From contig NC_087062.1 of NCBI RefSeq assembly GCF_963678635.1, forward strand, positions 30,652,833-30,716,832: a stretch of 64,000 nt of DNA, given 5' to 3'. Below the pieces are notes generated by a model. That model saw nothing but the letters and a program-made list of their open reading frames with translations. It was not told the origin of the DNA and did not search any database. A program made the translations under genes and the position numbers. Positions 52,702-63,990 of this stretch are shown one piece after another; position 1 is the first letter of the stretch, and each line of letters starts with the position of its first letter. The DNA is from Symsagittifera roscoffensis (taxonomy: Eukaryota; Xenacoelomorpha; Acoela; Convolutidae).

Positions 52702-53019
52702 GTTCAAGAAGAATAATTTTACTTGCTTTATATCCAACTTTACAATTTTACAAAAAAAAGAAAAATTACAAACAAAAATTATAACCAACTAAAGCTTTTA
52801 GAACCGAAATAAATTTTTTAGGGCAATAAAATCAATCTATAAAAAAGATCAGATTGTACCGCAGTCGCGCAAAAAGAGGGTGACAAATGCAAGAGATGTT
52901 CACATGAAAACAGTTCATTTGAGTGTTTTTAGATTTGGAAAAAAACTAAAATTTTGTGTGATAACCGAAATAATGGTAACAGACACACAAAAGAGTAGAA
53001 GAACCAACAACCAACGCAC

Positions 53020-53092
53020 GCGACCATGGCGCAGTCGGCAGCGCGTAAGTTTCATAATCTTAAGGTCGTGAGTTCGAGCCTCACTGGTCGCC
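53020..53092 (+). tRNA. tRNA-Met (CAT), two changes
   Basis: C32T and A73C. All stems consensus. Confidence 0.8.
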
Positions 53093-53412
53093 GTTCAAGA
53101 AGAATAATTTTACTTGCTTTATATCCAACTTTACAATTTTACAAAAAAAAAGAAAAATTACAAACAAGAAGTATAACCAACTAAAGCTTTTGGAACCGAA
53201 ATAAATTTTTTAGGGCAATAAAATCAATCTATAAAAAATATCAGATTGTACCGCAGTCGCGCAAAAAGAGGGTGACAAATGCAACAGATGTTCAAATGAA
53301 AACAGTCCATTTGAGTGTTTCTAGTTTTTGAAAGAAAACAAAATTTTTGTGTGATCACCGAAATAATGGTAACAGACACAGAAAAAAGTAGAAGAACCAA
53401 CAACCAATGCAC

Positions 53413-53485
53413 GCGACCATGGCGCAGTCAGCAGCGCGTACGACTCATAATCTTAAGGTTGTGAGTTTGAGCCTCACTGGTCGCA
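53413..53485 (+). tRNA. tRNA-Met (CAT), imperfect
   Basis: G18A, A29C, T31A, C48T, C56T. Discriminator is A, unlike its counterpart 52237. Confidence 0.55.
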
Positions 53486-53805
53486 GTTCAAGAAGAAAAA
53501 TTTTACTTGCATTATATCCAACTCAACAATTTTATATAAAAAAAAGAGAAATTACAAACAAAAAGTATAACCAACTAAAGCTTTTAGAACGGAAATAAAT
53601 GTAGTTAGTTTAATAAAATCAATCTATAAAAAATAGCAGATTGTACCGCAGTCGCGCAAAAAGAGGGTGACAAATGCAAGAGATTTTCACATGAAAACAG
53701 TTCATTTGAGTGTTTTTAGTTTTGGAAAGAAAACTAAATTTTAGTGTGATAACCGAAATAATGGTAACAGACACAAAAGAGTAGAAGAACCAACAACCAA
53801 CGCAC

Positions 53806-53878
53806 GCGACCATCGCGCAGTCGGCAGCGCGTAAGTCTTATAATTTTAAGGTCGTGAGTTTGAGCCTCACTGGTCGCA
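53806..53878 (+). pseudogene. tRNA-Met body with TAT anticodon
   Basis: G9C, C34T giving TAT, C40T, C56T. Acceptor and T stem perfect. Confidence 0.65.
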
Positions 53879-54198
53879 GTTCAAGAAGAAAAAATTTACT
53901 TGCTTTATATCCAACTATACAATTTTACAAAAAAAAGAAAAACTACAAACAAAAAGTATAACCAACTAAAACTTTTAGAACCGAAATAAATTTTCTTAGG
54001 TTAATGAAATCAATCTATAAAAAATATCAGATTGTACCGCAGTCGCGCAAAAAGAGGGTGACAAATGCAAGAGATTTTCACATGAAAACAGTTCATTTGA
54101 GTGTTTTTAGTTTTGAAAAGAAAACAAAACTTCTGTGTGATCACCGAAATAATGGTAACAGACACACAGAAGTGTCGAAGAACTAACAGACAACGCAA

Positions 54199-54271
54199 GC
54201 GACCATGGCGCAGTCGGCAGCGCGTAAGTCTCATAATCTTAAAGTCGTGAGTTCGAGCCTCAATGGTCGCA
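54199..54271 (+). tRNA. tRNA-Met (CAT), two changes
   Basis: G45A and C65A (T-stem end mismatch). Confidence 0.75.
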
Positions 54272-54590
54272 GTTCAAGAAGAATAATTTTACATGCTTTA
54301 TATCCAACTTTACAATTTTACAAAAAAAGAAAAATTACAAACAAAAAGTATAACCAACTAAAGCTTTTAGAACCGAAATAAATTTTGTTAGGTTAATAAA
54401 ATCAATCTATAAAAAATATCAGATTGTACCGCAGTTGCGCAAAAAGAGGGTGACAAATGCAAGATATGTTCACATGAAAACAGTTCATTTGAGTGTTTTT
54501 AGTTTTGGAAAGAAAACAAAATTTTTGTGTGATCACCGAAATAATGGTAACAGACACAGAAAAGAGTAGAAGAACCAACAACCAACGCAC

Positions 54591-54663
54591 GCGACCATGG
54601 CGCAGTCGGCAGCGCGTACGTCTCAAAATCTGAAGGTCGTGAGTTCGAGCCTCACTGGTCGCA
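54591..54663 (+). pseudogene. tRNA-Met body with CAA anticodon
   Basis: A29C, T36A giving CAA, T42G. Acceptor, D and T arms perfect, A and B boxes intact. Confidence 0.65.
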
Positions 54664-54983
54664 GTTCAAGAAGAAAAATTTTACTTGCTTTATATCCAAC
54701 TAAACAATTTTATTTAAAAAAAGAGAAATTACAAACAAAAAGTATAACCAACTAAAGCTTTTAGAACGGAAATAAATGTAGTTAGTTTAAAAAATCAATC
54801 TATAAAAAATATCAGATTGTACCGCAGTCGCGCAAAAAGAGGGTAACAAATGCAAGAGATGTTCACATGAAAACAGTTCATTTGAGTGTTTTTAGTTTTG
54901 GAAAGAAAACAAAATTTTTGTGTGATCACCGAAATAATGGTAACAGACACAGAAAAGAGTAGAAGAACCAACAACCAACGCAC

Positions 54984-55056
54984 GCGACCATGGCGCAGTC
55001 GGCAGCGCGTAAGTCTCAAAATCTGAAGGTCGTGAGTTCGAGCCTCACTGGTCGCA
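54984..55056 (+). tRNA. tRNA-Met body with CAA anticodon
   Basis: Only T36A (CAA anticodon) and T42G differ from the consensus, so acceptor, D and T arms and both promoter boxes are intact. If expressed it would carry Met-type identity in the body and read UUG codons. Confidence 0.6.
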
Positions 55057-55377
55057 GTTCAAGAAGAAAAATTTTACTTGCTTTATATCCAACTAAACAA
55101 TTTTATTTAAAAAAATAGAAATTACAAACAAAAAGTATAACCAACTAAAGCTTTTAGAACGGAAATAAATGTAGTTAGTTTAATAAAATCAATCTATAAA
55201 AAATATCAGATTGTACCGCAGTCGCGCAAAAAGAGGGTGACAAATGCAAGAGATGTTCACATGAAAACAGTTCATTTGAGTGTTTTTAGTTTTGGAAAGA
55301 AAACAAAATTTTTGCGTGATCACCGAAATAATGGTAACAGACACAGAAAAGAGTAGAAGCACCAACAGACAACGCAA

Positions 55378-55450
55378 GCGACCATGGCGCAGTCGGCAGC
55401 GCGTAAGTCTCATAATCTTAAGGTCGTGAGTTTGAGCCTCACTGGTCGCA
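55378..55450 (+). tRNA. tRNA-Met (CAT), single change
   Basis: C56T in the T loop and B box. All stems consensus. Confidence 0.75.
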
Positions 55451-55768
55451 GTTCAAGAAGAATAAATTTTTTTTTGCTTTATATCTAACTTTACAATTTT
55501 ACAAAAAAAGAAAAATTACAAACAAAAAGTATAACCAACTAAAGCTTTTCGAACCGAAAATTTTGTTAGGGCAATAAAATCAATCTATAAAAAATATCAG
55601 ATTGTACCGCAGTCGCGCAAAAAGAGGGTGACAAATGCAAGTGATGTTCACATGAAAACAGTTCATTTGAGTGTTTTTAGTTTTGGAAAGAAAACTAAAA
55701 TTTTGTGTGATAACCGAATTAATGGTAACAGACACACAAAAGAATAGAAGAACCAACAACCAACGCAC

Positions 55769-55841
55769 GCGACCATGGCGCAGTCGGCAGCGCGTAAATC
55801 TCAAAATCTTAAGGTCGTGAGTTCGAGCCTCACTGGTCACA
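55769..55841 (+). pseudogene. tRNA-Met body with CAA anticodon
   Basis: G30A, T36A (CAA), G71A acceptor mismatch. Confidence 0.65.
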
Positions 55842-56163
55842 GTTCAAGCAGAAAAATTTTACTTGCTTTATATCCAACTATACAATTTTATATAAAAAAA
55901 AGAAAAATTACAAACGAAAAGTATAACCAACTAAAGCTTTTAGAACGGAAAGAAATGTTGTTAGTTTAATAAAATCAATCTATAAAAAATATCAGATTGT
56001 ACCGCAGTCGCGCAAAAAGAGTGTGACAAATGCAAGAGATGTTCACATGAAAACAGTTCATTTGAAGATTTTTAGTTTTGGAAAGAAAACTAAAATTTTG
56101 TGTGATAACCGAAATAATGGTAACAGACACACAAAAGAGTAGAAGAACCAACAACCAACACAC

Positions 56164-56236
56164 GCGACCATGGCGCAGTCGGCAGCGCGTAAGTCTCATA
56201 ATCTTAAGGTCGTGAGTTCGAGCCTCACTGGTCGCA
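56164..56236 (+). tRNA. tRNA-Met (CAT), consensus copy
   Basis: All 73 positions match. Trailer has GCAGAATAAATTTTTTC. Confidence 0.95.
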
Positions 56237-56558
56237 GTTCAAGCAGAATAAATTTTTTCTTGCTTTATATCTCACTTTACAATTTTACAAAAAAACAAAA
56301 AATTACAAACAAAAAGTATAACCAACTAAAGCTTTTCGAACCGAAATAAATTTTGTTAGGGCAATAAAATCAATCTATAAAAAATATCAGATTGTACCGC
56401 AGTCGCGCAAAAAGAGGGTGACAAATGCAAGAGATGTTCACATGAAAACAGTTCATTTGAGTGTTTTTAGTTTTGGAAAGAAAACTAAAATTTTGTGTGA
56501 TAACCGAAATAATGGTAACAGACACACAAAAGAATAGAAGAACCAACAACCAACGCAC

Positions 56559-56631
56559 GCGACCATGGCGCAGTCGGCAGCGCGTAAGTCTCAAAATCTT
56601 AAGGTCGTGAGTTCGAGCCTCACTGGTCACA
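56559..56631 (+). pseudogene. tRNA-Met body with CAA anticodon
   Basis: T36A (CAA) and G71A only. D, T and promoter elements intact. Confidence 0.6.
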
Positions 56632-56953
56632 GTTCAAGCAGAAAAATTTTACTTGCTTTATATCCAACTATACAATTTTATATAAAAAAAAGAAAAATTA
56701 CAAACAAAAAGTATAACCAACTAAAGCTTTTAGAACGGAAAGAAATGTTGTTAGTTTAATAAAATCAATCTTTAAAAAATATCAGATTGTACCGCAGTCG
56801 CGCAAAAAGAGTGTGACAAATGCAAGAGATGTTCACATGAAAACAGTTCATTTGAAGATTTTTAGTTTTGGAAAGAAAACTAAAATTTTGTGTGATAACC
56901 GAAATAATGGTAACAGACACACAAAAGAGTAGAAGAACCAACAACCAACACAC

Positions 56954-57026
56954 GCGACCATGGCGCAGTCGGCAGCGCGTAAGTCTCATGATCTTAAGGT
57001 CGTGAGTTCGAGCCTCACTGGTCGCA
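56954..57026 (+). tRNA. tRNA-Met (CAT), single change
   Basis: A37G next to the anticodon (loop CTCATGA). Confidence 0.85.
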
Positions 57027-57349
57027 GTTCAAGCAGAAAAATTTTACTTGCTTTATATCCAACTATACAATTTTATATAAAAAAAAAGAAAAATTACAAA
57101 CAAAAAGTATAACCAACTAAAGCTTTTCGAACCGAAATAAATTTTGTTAGGTCAATAAAATCAATCTATAAAAAATATCAGATTGTACCGCAGTCGCGCA
57201 AAAAGAGGGTGACAAATGCAAGAGATGTTCACATGAAAACAGTTCATTTGAGTGTTTTTAGTTTTGGAAAGAAAACTAAAATTTTGTGTGATAACCGAAA
57301 TAATGGTAACAGACACACAAAAGAATAGAAGAACCAACAACCAACGCAC

Positions 57350-57422
57350 GCGACCATGGCGCAGTCGGCAGCGCGTAAGTCTCAAAATCTTAAGGTCGTG
57401 AGTTCGAGCCTCACTGGTCACA
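57350..57422 (+). pseudogene. tRNA-Met body with CAA anticodon
   Basis: T36A (CAA) and G71A, as 56559. Confidence 0.6.
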
Positions 57423-57744
57423 GTTCAAGCAGAAAAATTTTACTTGCTTTATATCCAACTATACAATTTTATATAAAAAAAAGAAAAAATACAAACAAAA
57501 AGTATAACCAACTAAAGCTTTTAGAACGGAAAGAAATGTTGTTAGTTTAATAAAATCAATCTTTAAAAAATATCAGATTGTACCGCAGTCGCGCAAAAAG
57601 AGTGTGACAAATGCAAGAGATGTTCACATGAAAACAGTTCATTTGAAGATTTTTAGTTTTGGAAAGAAAACTAAAATTTTGTGTGATAACCGAAATAATG
57701 GTAACAGACACACGAAAGAGTAGAAGAACCAACAACCAACACAC

Positions 57745-57817
57745 GCGACCATGGCGCAGTCGGCAGCGCGTAAGTCTCATGATCTTAAGGTCGTGAGTTC
57801 GAGCCTCACTGGTCGCA
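57745..57817 (+). tRNA. tRNA-Met (CAT), single change
   Basis: A37G, as 56954. Confidence 0.85.
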
Positions 57818-58137
57818 GTTCAAGCAGAAAAATTTTACTTGCTTTATATCCAACTATACAATTTTTAATAAGAAAAGAAAAATTACAAACAAAAAGTATA
57901 ACCAACTAAAGCTTTTAGAACCGAAATAAATTTTGTTAGGGCAATAAAATCAATCTATAAAAATTATCAGATTGTACCGCAGGCGCGCAAAAAGAGGGTG
58001 ACAAATGCAAGAGATGTTCACATGAAAACTGTTCATTTAAGTGTTTTTAGTTTTGGAAAAAAACTAAAATTTTGTGTGATAACCGAAATAATGGTAACAG
58101 ACACACAAAAGAGTAGAAGAACCAACAAACAACGCAC

Positions 58138-58210
58138 GCGACCATGGCGCAATCGGCAGCGCGTAAGTCTCATAATCTTAAGGTCGTGAGTTCGAGCCTC
58201 ACTGGTCGCA
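58138..58210 (+). tRNA. tRNA-Met (CAT), single change
   Basis: G15A in the D loop. All stems consensus. Confidence 0.85.
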
Positions 58211-58532
58211 GTTCAAGAAGAAAAACTTGACTTGCTTTATATCCAACTATTTAATTTTATATAAAAAAAAGAAAAATTACAAACAAAAAGTATAACCATT
58301 TAAAGCTTTAAGAACCGAAAAAAATGTTGTTAGTTTAAAAAAATCAATCTACAAAAAATATCAGATTGTACCGCAGTCGCGCAAAAAGAGGGTGACAAAT
58401 GCAAGAGATGTTCACATGAAAACAGTTCATTTGAGTGTTTTTAGTCTTGGAAAGAAAACAAAATTTTTGTGTGATCACCGAAATAATGATAACAGACACA
58501 GAAAATAGTAGAAGAAACAACAATTAACGCAC

Positions 58533-58605
58533 GCGACCATGGCGCAGTCGGCAGCGCGTATGTCTCATAATCTTAAGGTCGTGAGTTCGAGCCTCACTGG
58601 TCGCA
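58533..58605 (+). tRNA. tRNA-Met (CAT), single change
   Basis: A29T gives one anticodon-stem mismatch. Confidence 0.8.
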
Positions 58606-58926
58606 ATTCAAGAAGAAAAATTTTACTTGCTTTAGATCCATCTATACAATTTTATAGAAAAATGAGAAGTTTCAAACAAAAAGTATAACCAACTAAAGCT
58701 TTTAGAACCAAAATAAATGTAGTTAGTTTAATAAAAATCAATCTATAAAAAATATCAGATTGTACCGCAGTCGCGCAAAAAGAGGGTGACAAATGCAAGA
58801 GATGTTCACATGAAAACAGTTCATTTGAGTGTTTTTAGTCTTGGAAAGAAAACAACATTTTTGTGTGATCACCGAAATAATGATAACAGACACAGAAAAT
58901 AGTAGAAGAAACAACAATTAACGCAC

Positions 58927-58999
58927 GCGACCATGGCGCAGTCGGCAGCGCGTATGTCTCATAATCTTAAGGTCGTGAGTTCGAGCCTCACTGGTCGCA
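58927..58999 (+). tRNA. tRNA-Met (CAT), single change
   Basis: A29T. Tandem duplicate of 58533 at +394 bp with the same 3' flank (TTAGATCCATCTATAC). Confidence 0.8.
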
Positions 59000-59320
59000 A
59001 TTCAAGAAGAAAAATTTTACTTGCTTTAGATCCATCTATACAATTTTATAGAAAAATGAGAAGTTTCAAACAAAAAGTATAACCAACTAAAGCTTTTAGA
59101 ACCAAAATAAATGTAGTTAGTTTAATAAAAATCAATCTATAAAAAATATCAGATTGTACCGCAGTCGCGCAAAAAGAGGGTGACAAATGCAAGAGATGTT
59201 CACATGAAAACAGTTCATTTGAGTGTTTTTAGTCATGGAAAGAAAACAAAATTTTTGTGTGATCACCGAAATAATGATAACAGACACAAAAAAGTGTCGA
59301 AGAACCAACAGACAACGCAA

Positions 59321-59393
59321 GCAACCATGGCGCAGTCGGGAGTGCGTAAGTCTCATAATCTTAAGGTCGTGAGTTCGAGCCTCACTGGTCGCA
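59321..59393 (+). tRNA. tRNA-Met (CAT), G3A variant
   Basis: G3A (A-C mismatch with C70), C20G, C23T. First of the GCAACCA subfamily. Confidence 0.7.
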
Positions 59394-59705
59394 GTTCAAG
59401 AAGAATAATTTTACTTGCTTTATATCCAACTTTACATTTTTACAAAAAAAAAAGAAAAATTACTAACAAAAAGTATAGCTTCTAGAACCGAAATAAATTT
59501 TGTTAGGTTAATAAAATCAATCTATAAAAAATATCAGATTGTACCGCAGTCGCGCAAAAAGAGGGTGACAAATGCAAGAGATGTTCGCATGAAAACAGTT
59601 CATTTGAGTGTTTTTAGTTTTGGAAAGAAAATAAAATTTTTGTGTGATCAGCAAAATAATGGTAACAGACACATAAAAGAGTAGAAGACCCAACAACCAA
59701 CGCAC

Positions 59706-59778
59706 GCGACCATGGCGCAGTCGGCAGCGCGTAAGTCTCATAATTTTAAGGTCGTTAGTTCGAGCCTCACTGGTCGCA
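59706..59778 (+). tRNA. tRNA-Met (CAT), two changes
   Basis: C40T (G-T pair in the anticodon stem) and G51T (T-stem mismatch). Confidence 0.75.
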
Positions 59779-60099
59779 ATTCAAGAAGAAAAATTTTACT
59801 TGCTTTATATCCAACTATACAATTTTATATAAAAAAAGAGAAATTACAAACAAAAACTATAAACAACTAAAGCTTTTAGAACCAAAATAATTGTAGTTAG
59901 TTTTACAAAATCAATCTATAAAAAATATCAGATTGTACCGCAGTCGCGCAAAAAGAGGTTGACAAATGCAAGAGATGTTCACATGAAAACAGTTCATTTG
60001 AGTGTTTTTAGTCTTGGAAAGAAAACAAAATTTTTGTGTGATCACCGAAATAATGATAACAGACACAGAAAAGTGTCGAAGAACCAACAGACAACGCAA

Positions 60100-60172
60100 G
60101 CAACCATGGCGCAGTCGGGAGCGCGTAAGTCTCATAATCTTAAGGTCGTGAGTTCGAGCCTCACTGGTCGCA
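60100..60172 (+). tRNA. tRNA-Met (CAT), G3A variant
   Basis: G3A and C20G. Other arms perfect. Confidence 0.75.
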
Positions 60173-60483
60173 GTTCAAGAAGAATAATTTTACTTGCTTT
60201 ATATCCAACTTTACATTTTTACAAAAAAAAAGAAAAATTACTAACAAAAAGTATAGCTTCTAGAACCGAAATAAATTTTGTTAGGTTAATAAAATCAATC
60301 TATAAAAAATATCAGATTGTACCGCAGTCGCGCAAAAAGAGGGTGACAAATGCAAGAGATGTTCGCATGAAAACAGTTCATTTGAGTGTTTTTAGTTTTG
60401 GAAAGAAAATAAAATTTTTGTGTGATCAGCAAAACAATGGTAACAGACACATAAAAGAGTAGAAGACCCAACAACCAACGCAC

Positions 60484-60556
60484 GCGACCATGGCGCAGTC
60501 GGCAGCGCGTAAGTCTCATAATTTTAAGGTCGTTAGTTCGAGCCTCACTGGTCGCA
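60484..60556 (+). tRNA. tRNA-Met (CAT), two changes
   Basis: C40T and G51T, as 59706. Confidence 0.75.
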
Positions 60557-60877
60557 ATTCAAGAAGAAAAATTTTACTTGCTTTATATCCAACTATACAA
60601 TTTTATATAAAAAAAGAGAAATTACAAACAAAAACTATAAACAACTAAAGCTTTTAGAACCAAAATAATTGTAGTTAGTTTTATAAAATCAATCTATAAA
60701 AAATATCAGATTGTACCGCAGTCGCGCAAAAAGAGGTTGACAAATGCAAGAGATGTTCACATGAAAACAGTTCATTTGAGTGTTTTTAGTCTTGGAAAGA
60801 AAACAAAATTTTTGTGTGATCACCGAAATAATGATAACAGACACACAAAAGTGTCGAAGAACCAACAGACAACGCAA

Positions 60878-60950
60878 GCAACCATGGCGCAGTCGGGAGC
60901 GCGTAAGTCTCATAATCTTAAGGTCGTGAGTTCGAGCCTCACTGGTCGCA
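60878..60950 (+). tRNA. tRNA-Met (CAT), G3A variant
   Basis: G3A and C20G, followed by the 58.5-kb-type flank (TTAGATCCATC), so this unit is a recombinant of two subfamilies. Confidence 0.75.
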
Positions 60951-61271
60951 GTTCAAGAAGAATAATTTTACTTGCTTTAGATCCATCTATACAATTTTAT
61001 AGAAAAATGAGAAGTTTCAAACAAAAAGTATAACCAACTAAAGCTTTTAGAACCAAAATAAATGTAGTTAGTTTAATAAAAATCAATCTATAAAAAATAT
61101 CAGATTGTACCGCAGTCGCGCAAAAAGAGGGTGACAAATGCAAGAGATGTTCACATGAAAACAGTTCATTTGAGTGTTTTTAGTCATGGAAAGAAAACAA
61201 AATTTTTGTGTGATCACCGAAATAATGATAACAGACACACAAAAGTGTCGAAGAACCAACAGACAACGCAA

Positions 61272-61344
61272 GCAACCATGGCGCAGTCGGGAGCGCGTAA
61301 GTCTCATAATCTTAAGGTCGTGAGTTCGAGCCTCACTGGTCGCA
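61272..61344 (+). tRNA. tRNA-Met (CAT), G3A variant
   Basis: G3A and C20G. Confidence 0.75.
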
Positions 61345-61655
61345 GTTCAAGAAGAATAATTTTACTTGCTTTATATCCAACTTTACATTTTTACAAAAAA
61401 AAAGAAAAATTACTAACAAAAAGTATAGCTTCTAGAACCGAAATAAATTTTGTTAGGTTAATAAAATCAATCTATAAAAAATATCAGATTGTACCGCAGT
61501 CGCGCAAAAAGAGGGTGACAAATGCAAGAGATGTTCGCATGAAAACAGTTCATTTGAGTGTTTTTAGTTTTGGAAAGATAATAAAATTTTTGTGTGATCA
61601 GCAAAATAATGGTAACAGACACATAAAAGAGTAGAAGACCCAACAACCAACGCAC

Positions 61656-61728
61656 GCGACCATGGCGCAGTCGGCAGCGCGTAAGTCTCATAATTTTAAG
61701 GTCGTTAGTTCGAGCCTCACTGGTCGCA
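61656..61728 (+). tRNA. tRNA-Met (CAT), two changes
   Basis: C40T and G51T. Confidence 0.75.
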
Positions 61729-62049
61729 ATTCAAGAAGAAAAATTTTACTTGCTTTATATCCAACTATACAATTTTATATAAAAAAAGAGAAATTACAAA
61801 CAAAAACTATAAACAACTAAAGCTTTTAGAACCAAAATAATTGTAGTTAGTTTTATAAAATCAATCTATAAAAAATATCAGATTGTACCGCAGTCGCGCA
61901 AAAAGAGGTTGACAAATGCAAGAGATGTTCACATGAAAACAGTTCATTTGAGTGTTTTTAGTCTTGGAAAGAAAACAAAATTTTTGTGTGATGACCGAAA
62001 TAATGATAACAGACACACAAAAGTGTCGAAGAACCAACAGACAACGCAA

Positions 62050-62122
62050 GCAACCATGGCGCAGTCGGGAGCGCGTAAGTCTCATAATCTTAAGGTCGTG
62101 AGTTCGAGCCTCACTGGTCGCA
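62050..62122 (+). tRNA. tRNA-Met (CAT), G3A variant
   Basis: G3A and C20G. Confidence 0.75.
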
Positions 62123-62433
62123 GTTCAAGAAGAATAATTTTACTTGCTTTATATCCAACTTTACATTTTTACAAAAAAAAAGAAAAATTACTAACAAAAA
62201 GTATAGCTTCTAGAACCGAAATAAATTTTGTTAGGTTAATAAAATCAATCTATAAAAAATATCAGATTGTACCGCAGTCGCGCAAAAAGAGGGTGACAAA
62301 TGCAAGAGATGTTCGCATGAAAACAGTTCATTTGAGTGTTTTTAGTTTTGGAAAGAAAATAAAATTTTTGTGTGATCAGCAAAATAATGGTAACAGACAC
62401 ATAAAAGAGTAGAAGACCCAACAACCAACGCAC

Positions 62434-62506
62434 GCGACCATGGCGCAGTCGGCAGCGCGTATGTCTTATAATTTTAAGGTCGTTAGTTCGAGCCTCACTG
62501 GTCGCA
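62434..62506 (+). pseudogene. tRNA-Met body with TAT anticodon
   Basis: A29T, C34T giving TAT, C40T, G51T. Acceptor perfect. Confidence 0.65.
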
Positions 62507-62827
62507 ATTCAAGAAGAAAAATTTTACTTGCTTTATATCCAACTATACAATTTTATATAAAAAAAGAGAAATTACAAACAAAAACTATAAACAACTAAAG
62601 CTTTTAGAACCAAAATAATTATAGTTAGTTTTATAAAATCAATCTATAAAAAATATCAGATTGTACCGCAGTCGCGCAAAAAGAGGTTGACAAATGCAAG
62701 AGATGTTCACATGAAAACAGTTCATTTGAGTGTTTTTAGTCTTGGAAAGAAAACAAAATTTTTGTGTGATCACCGAAATAATGATAACAGACACACAAAA
62801 GTGTCGAAGAACCAACAGACAACGCAA

Positions 62828-62900
62828 GCAACCATGGCGCAGTCGGGAGCGCGTAAGTCTCATAATCTTAAGGTCGTGAGTTCGAGCCTCACTGGTCGCA
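62828..62900 (+). tRNA. tRNA-Met (CAT), G3A variant
   Basis: G3A and C20G. Confidence 0.75.
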
Positions 62901-63211
62901 GTTCAAGAAGAATAATTTTACTTGCTTTATATCCAACTTTACATTTTTACAAAAAAAAAGAAAAATTACTAACAAAAAGTATAGCTTCTAGAACCGAAAT
63001 AAATTTTGTTAGGTTAATAAAATCAATCTATAAAAAATATCAGATTGTACCGCAGTCGCGCAAAAAGAGGGTGACAAATGCAAGAGATGTTCGCATGAAA
63101 ACAGTTCATTTGAGTGTTTTTAGTTTTGGAAAGAAAATAAAATTTTTGTGTGATCACCGAAATAATGATAACAGACACAGAAAATAGTAGAAGAAACAAC
63201 AATTAACGCAC

Positions 63212-63284
63212 GCGACCATGGCGCAGTCGGCAGCGCGTATGTCTCATAATCTTAAGGTCGTGAGTTCGAGCATCACTGGTCGCA
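63212..63284 (+). tRNA. tRNA-Met (CAT), two changes
   Basis: A29T (as 58533) and C61A. Its leader starts in the 59.7-kb subfamily and switches to the 58.5-kb subfamily, another recombinant unit. Confidence 0.7.
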
Positions 63285-63605
63285 ATTCAAGAAGAAAAAT
63301 TTTACTTGCTTTAGATCCATCTATACAATTTTATAGAAAAATGAGAAGTTTCAAACAAAAAGTATAACCAACTAAAGCTTTTAGAACCAAAATAAATGCA
63401 GTTAGTTTAATAAAAATCAATCTATAAAAAATATCAGATTGTACCGCAGTCGCGCAAAAAGAGGGTGACAAATGCAAGAGATGTTCACATGAAAACAGTT
63501 CATTTGAGTGTTTTTAGTCATGGAAAGAAAACAAAATTTTTGTGTGATCACCGAAATAATGATAACAGACACACAAAAGTGTCGAAGAACCAACAGACAA
63601 CGCAA

Positions 63606-63678
63606 GCAACCATGGCGCAGTCGGGAGCGCGTAAGTCTCATAATCTTAAGGTCGTGAGTTCGAGCCTCACTGGTCGCA
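63606..63678 (+). tRNA. tRNA-Met (CAT), G3A variant
   Basis: G3A and C20G. Confidence 0.75.
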
Positions 63679-63990
63679 GTTCAAGAAGAATAATTTTACT
63701 TGCTTTATATCCAACTTTACATTTTTACAAAAAAAAAGAAAAATTACTAACAAAAAGTATAGCTTCTAGAACCGAAATAAATTTTGTTAGGTTAATAAAA
63801 TCAATCTATAAAAAAAAATCAGATTGTACCGCAGTCGCGCAAAAAGAGGGTGACAAATGCAAGAGATGTTCGCATGAAAACAGTTCATTTGAGTGTTTTT
63901 AGTTTTGGAAAGAAAATAAAATTTTTGTGTGATCAGCAAAATAATGGTAACAGACACATAAAAGAGTAGAAGACCCAACAACCAACGCAC

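Larger units (their letters stand above)
51061..53485 (+). repeat. ~1,176-bp higher-order repeat (three monomers), two copies
   Basis: tRNAs at 51453, 51843 and 52237 recur at 52629, 53020 and 53413 (+1,176 or +1,177) with matching changes, including C63T/C65T and the discriminator C group. Confidence 0.85.
55769..57817 (+). repeat. ~790-bp higher-order repeat (two monomers), three copies
   Basis: A CAA-anticodon copy with TGGTCAC acceptor strand (55769, 56559, 57350) alternates with a CAT copy (56164, 56954, 57745) at 790-791 bp. Confidence 0.9.
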
